DNA of 59,182 nt from Arsukibacterium sp. UBA5043 (GTDB lineage: Bacteria; Pseudomonadota; Gammaproteobacteria; Enterobacterales; Alteromonadaceae): NCBI GenBank assembly GCA_002415085.1, contig DIBV01000005.1, positions 120,588 through 179,769 of the forward strand, given 5' to 3'. A program made the position numbers and the translations under genes. Each line of letters opens with the position of its first letter. Within the stretch, counting starts at the first letter, position 1. Shown in pieces: positions 56,826-59,182 of the stretch. The notes beneath the pieces were generated by a model. That model was given only the letters and a program-made list of their open reading frames with translations. It was not told where the DNA came from and searched no databases.

Positions 56826-57898
56826 CATCAAAAAAATGGTCGTTAAAAAGCCTGCTAATTGTCCAGTTTGTGTTATGTGCAATGATTCCATCTTTAGTAT
56901 TAAGCAGCCTGTTAATTATGGAGTTCCGCACGATACAAACGGAGGAACAAATCATAAAACAACGAGCCCAGACCGAAAAAGCTATATTGCAAGTGGAGTT
57001 TGAGCTAGAAAAACTTTCTCTGCAGTTGCAACAGTTATCCGCAGACTCCAATGCTGCACTGGCAGCAAGTTCAGGCATTTTTGCTCAGAACGCACGCAAT
57101 AAAATGGTGCAGGTGGCAAATCAACATTCGCTGGCCAAAGCGTTACTGTTAGTGGATACCCGCTCCTGGGTTGTCGAGGCGGTGCCAATTGACGCAATGC
57201 TATTATCGTTAGCTCCAATTTCGACACAGCTGACAACACTATTTTTGCAAGATTATGCCGCAACACAAAGTACTTATCTTGTAGCGTCTAAAGAATTGAC
57301 TGAATCGTTGCTGACATCCGATAGCGACCAACATCAGCAAATGCCCGAGCTTATTGTAATGCAGGTTCCGCTAAAGCTTTCAGACACGACAACAATCGAT
57401 CCCCGCAGTAAGTTAACAGGAGCCATTGTCGCGCTATTACCGGTTGAGAGCATCAAAGCATTACTTGAGAAATACAGTCCTGATGCAACCTTACATAACA
57501 TTTACTGGCAGCAACAAGCGCTGCTTCCTAATTATTCAGTTGACGATGAAATGGTGATTACCGTCGCACCTCTTGCCGTGCCTGGATTAAATGCGAGATT
57601 AAATATTGAATTTGCAACCAGTAAAGCGACTGCGCTTAATGCGATAACTGTTTTGACTTACCGGTTCGCTGTGATTACCGCATTATTTCTTGGACTGTTG
57701 TTGTTTGTGGGTTGGTTTTTTGTGCGTTTAGAGATGAAACCGATCACAGCGCTAAGCAAATTAGTCGAACGCTATGCCGAAGGCAATTTGCAGCAGAGTC
57801 GACAGTATTTTCCGTTCACCGAATTTGAGCAGATCGCGGCGGTATTGCATACCATGTCTGTAAAACTTCACGAGCACCAGGAATTGCTAAATAACTGA
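56822..57898 (+). pseudogene. Membrane sensor truncated after HAMP domain by IS630-type element
   Basis: Frame of 358 residues. TM1 (SLLIVQFVLCAMIPSLVLSS, about 9-31) and a periplasmic region (about 34-275) lead to TM2 (AVITALFLGLLLFVGWFFV, about 278-300) and a HAMP-like segment (about 300-350). The frame stops at TGA 57896-57898, just at the end of the HAMP signalling helix. No output domain (GGDEF, kinase, methyl-accepting) follows. The IS630 transposase stop begins three bases later. Proteins of this architecture normally carry 150 or more further residues, so I read it as truncated. The remainder of the gene is not seen beyond the IS. Translationally coupled to the binding-protein gene. 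Confidence 0.7.
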
Positions 57899-57908
57899 TC
57901 CTAATTGT
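57898..57908. repeat. 11-bp direct repeat, left copy
   Basis: ATCCTAATTGT, preceded by AACTG. It overlaps the transposase stop codon and the stop of the truncated sensor. The right copy is at 59089-59099. Confidence 0.7.
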
Positions 57909-58941
57909 GATACACCCGCTTCAATCCATGCTTGCCACCTGGGAACGGAGCCGCTGTGTCCATAAAGTGGTATACCTGCTCCAGTAAGTCATCCATGTTC
58001 TTACACTGATGGTTACGGGTTATCGTTTCATGCAGCGCATGCCATAGCTTTTCAATTTTGTTGTGCCACGGGCTGTATACCGGTAAAAACAAGAGCTTGA
58101 ACTTTGGGTTCTCATTCAGCCATTTCTGCGTTTTTTTGCTCTTATGGATGATGTAATTATCCACAATTAGCGTGATACTTTTCGCTCGCCGGTATTGCCC
58201 TTTCAGTTGCTCCAACAGCGCAATAAACAAATCACTGGTCTTGCGCTCACCACCAACATAACTGATTTGTCCTGTCTGGCTGTGCAATGCCCCCGCCAGA
58301 TAGTGTTTCTTATTCTGGCCGGGTGTAGCTACCTTACGCTGTTTACCTTTAAAGCCCCAGTCGGCACCAATCTTCGGATTCAGGTGGATATCCACCTCAT
58401 CCTGATAAAACACCGGATGGTCCACGCTGCAATTTTCAAGTGCCTCCCGCATGGCTGCTAACTTAGCTTCTTTATCCGGGTCTTGGATATACAGCGTCGG
58501 TGCCGCACGACGCCAGACGATGCCGACTTGTGGCAACCACCGCCTGAGAGTTGAGCTATGAATAACGATACGGTAAAGCTTATGCAGCAGCAGTGCGAAT
58601 AATTCACTACTCCAACGCGACCGCTGATAACCCAGTGTCCTGGGTATATGGTTCACCAGCAGTTTTAAAACACCGCAGATAAAGCCTTTTGGCTGACTTG
58701 CCGGCCGCCCAACGCCCTTGGTTTTAAGGCCATCTATACCTGCTGCGTCATACCAGGTTATCCACCGGTTTACTGATGAACGGCCTGCTTGCAAAACACG
58801 CGCTACTTGCGACTTGGTTTCACCTTTTAGCACCAGTAACACCGCATTTGCCCGGCGGCACAGGTCTTTATCTCGGGTTTTATGTACAATTTTCTTCAAG
58901 CGGCGGGTTTCTGCGCCGTATAAAAATGCTATTTTGTTCAT
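57901..58941 (-). CDS. IS630-family transposase
   Basis: Intact 346-residue DDE transposase. The N-terminal half carries two helix-turn-helix modules (RRANAVLLVLKGETKSQVA and a second around RSSVNRWITWYDAAG). The catalytic core has Asp181 (FYQDEVDIHL), Asp261 (LIVDNYIIHKS) and Glu297 (SPWHNKIEKLW), about the D-35-E spacing expected for IS630 (IS630-Tc1-mariner group). ATG 58941 is preferred over a TTG two codons earlier. It is a single undisrupted frame, so the element may be active. The stop codon lies at the very left edge of the element, next to the truncated sensor. Confidence 0.93.
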   Translation of the reverse strand: MNKIAFLYGAETRRLKKIVHKTRDKDLCRRANAVLLVLKGETKSQVARVLQAGRSSVNRWITWYDAAGIDGLKTKGVGRPASQPKGFICGVLKLLVNHIPRTLGYQRSRWSSELFALLLHKLYRIVIHSSTLRRWLPQVGIVWRRAAPTLYIQDPDKEAKLAAMREALENCSVDHPVFYQDEVDIHLNPKIGADWGFKGKQRKVATPGQNKKHYLAGALHSQTGQISYVGGERKTSDLFIALLEQLKGQYRRAKSITLIVDNYIIHKSKKTQKWLNENPKFKLLFLPVYSPWHNKIEKLWHALHETITRNHQCKNMDDLLEQVYHFMDTAAPFPGGKHGLKRVYHN

Positions 58942-59005
58942 ACTCAATGCGGTTGTTGATTGGTTATGTTTGGCGACTGATCTGATCGCGCAAACCGCAT
59001 TGAGT
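58942..59005 (-). promoter_or_regulatory. 13-bp inverted repeat hairpin immediately upstream of transposase ATG
   Basis: ACTCAATGCGGTT (58942-58954) is perfectly complementary to AACCGCATTGAGT (58993-59005), with a 38-base loop. On the transposase mRNA this stem ends directly at the ATG (58941) and would mask initiation on a read-through transcript. Two GATC sites lie in the loop at 58979 and 58984. Confidence 0.7.
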
Positions 59006-59068
59006 TCCCTTCCTCGGGTGATCTACTATTTGGAACAGCTATTTAGTGTGACACCCAACCGGCCAAGA

Positions 59069-59107
59069 TAATTGTCGTCAACTGGTTCATCCTAATTGTC
59101 GCCGAAC
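59069..59107. repeat. Two 24-base-spaced TAATTGTCG repeats at element end
   Basis: TAATTGTCGTCAAC starts at 59069 and TAATTGTCGCCGAAC starts at 59093. Short repeated terminal motifs like these are known from IS21-type ends, but no istA/istB gene is in the window, so the assignment is uncertain. Confidence 0.5.
59089..59099. repeat. 11-bp direct repeat, right copy
   Basis: ATCCTAATTGT, preceded by AACTGGTTC; pairs with the left copy at 57898-57908. Confidence 0.7.
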
Positions 59108-59182
59108 ATCCCCCCGGCAATCGAGGGGGGGGCTGCGTAGGGCCGTGTGGCCCCATCCTGCAGCGTGACCTGATTGAGTCAA
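59108..59182. other. Non-coding tail with two G/C hairpins
   Basis: No open frame is supported here. Six C's (59110-59115) face eight G's (59125-59132), and GGGCC/GGCCC (59140-59144 with 59149-59153) form a second hairpin around GTGT. The composition is unlike the preceding coding DNA. It does not read as the missing part of the truncated sensor. Confidence 0.5.

Larger units (their letters stand above)
57898..59099 (-). mobile_element. IS630-type insertion sequence (approximate bounds)
   Basis: About 1.2 kb containing a complete IS630-family transposase. The bounds are set by an 11-bp direct repeat (ATCCTAATTGT) at 57898-57908 and 59089-59099, rather than by clear terminal inverted repeats, which I could not identify. 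IS630 elements usually duplicate just TA, so the true ends may differ by tens of bases. Confidence 0.55.

Noticed and set aside
58718-59071. 117-codon plus-strand frame over the transposase 5' part
   Set aside because: Antisense shadow of the IS630 transposase and its leader.
59108-59153. Integron attC site
   Set aside because: No core GTTRRRY or matching complementary core was found, and there is no integrase or cassette gene in the window.

Overview
The window is about 59 kb of chromosome from a gammaproteobacterium, most likely in Alteromonadales/Chromatiaceae (Alishewanella-, Rheinheimera- or Arsukibacterium-like). The evidence is gene content and order: fldA-ybfE-(DUF2788)-ybfF facing seqA-pgm, msrC-(acidic ORF)-proQ-prc, pepN-DUF2835, and pyrD-zapC. 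SeqA and ZapC are gammaproteobacterial markers. The genus is an inference from protein character only. No rRNA, tRNA or CRISPR array was seen.

Layout. 1-6.9 kb: flavodoxin, a LexA-regulon-type small regulator and an esterase on the minus strand; then seqA, phosphoglucomutase and glycogen phosphorylase on the plus strand. 6.9-11.5 kb: a tightly packed operon that I read as a split borosin RiPP system: periplasmic solute-binding protein, SonM-type peptide-backbone N-methyltransferase, GNAT acetyltransferase, a 96-residue SonA-type precursor peptide, and a TPR/GGDEF membrane protein. 11.5-16.5 kb: astE, then the branched-chain 2-oxoacid dehydrogenase genes (E1alpha, E1beta, and an E2 with two lipoyl domains). 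16.5-20 kb: a Ycf46-like AAA ATPase paired with a Ser/Thr-kinase-like protein. 20-23.7 kb: free-methionine-sulfoxide reductase, a small acidic protein, ProQ and Prc. 23.7-29.5 kb: two sodium-coupled transporters, PepN and a DUF2835 protein.

29.8-36.8 kb: a four-gene envelope cassette (DUF1302 outer-membrane protein, DUF1329, YCF48-like, RND/MMPL transporter). 37-44.9 kb: the very large NAD-glutamate dehydrogenase, PyrD, ZapC and a methyltransferase. 44.9-55.5 kb: mixed accessory and housekeeping genes, including a PHB-depolymerase-type esterase, an NPP-type phosphodiesterase, an orphan solute-binding protein, an unusual Nramp-family transporter, a diguanylate cyclase, RmuC, a glycosyltransferase, a PAP2 phosphatase and SelO. 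55.6-57.9 kb: an orphan sugar-type binding protein translationally coupled to a membrane sensor that ends right after its HAMP domain, where an intact IS630-family transposase begins. The last ~240 bases carry the transposase leader, short repeats and G/C hairpins.

The most interesting feature is the borosin operon. Methyltransferase and precursor are separate proteins in one transcript. The methyltransferase keeps the Tyr/Arg/Tyr/Tyr spacing of borosin enzymes, the precursor has a helical leader followed by a hydrophobic core, and the operon adds three genes (binding protein, acetyltransferase, diguanylate cyclase) that suggest sensing or tailoring. Other points worth a look are the AAA-kinase pair, the Nramp protein lacking the canonical metal-binding motifs, the IS-truncated sensor, and a start-codon-adjacent 13-bp inverted repeat in the transposase leader.
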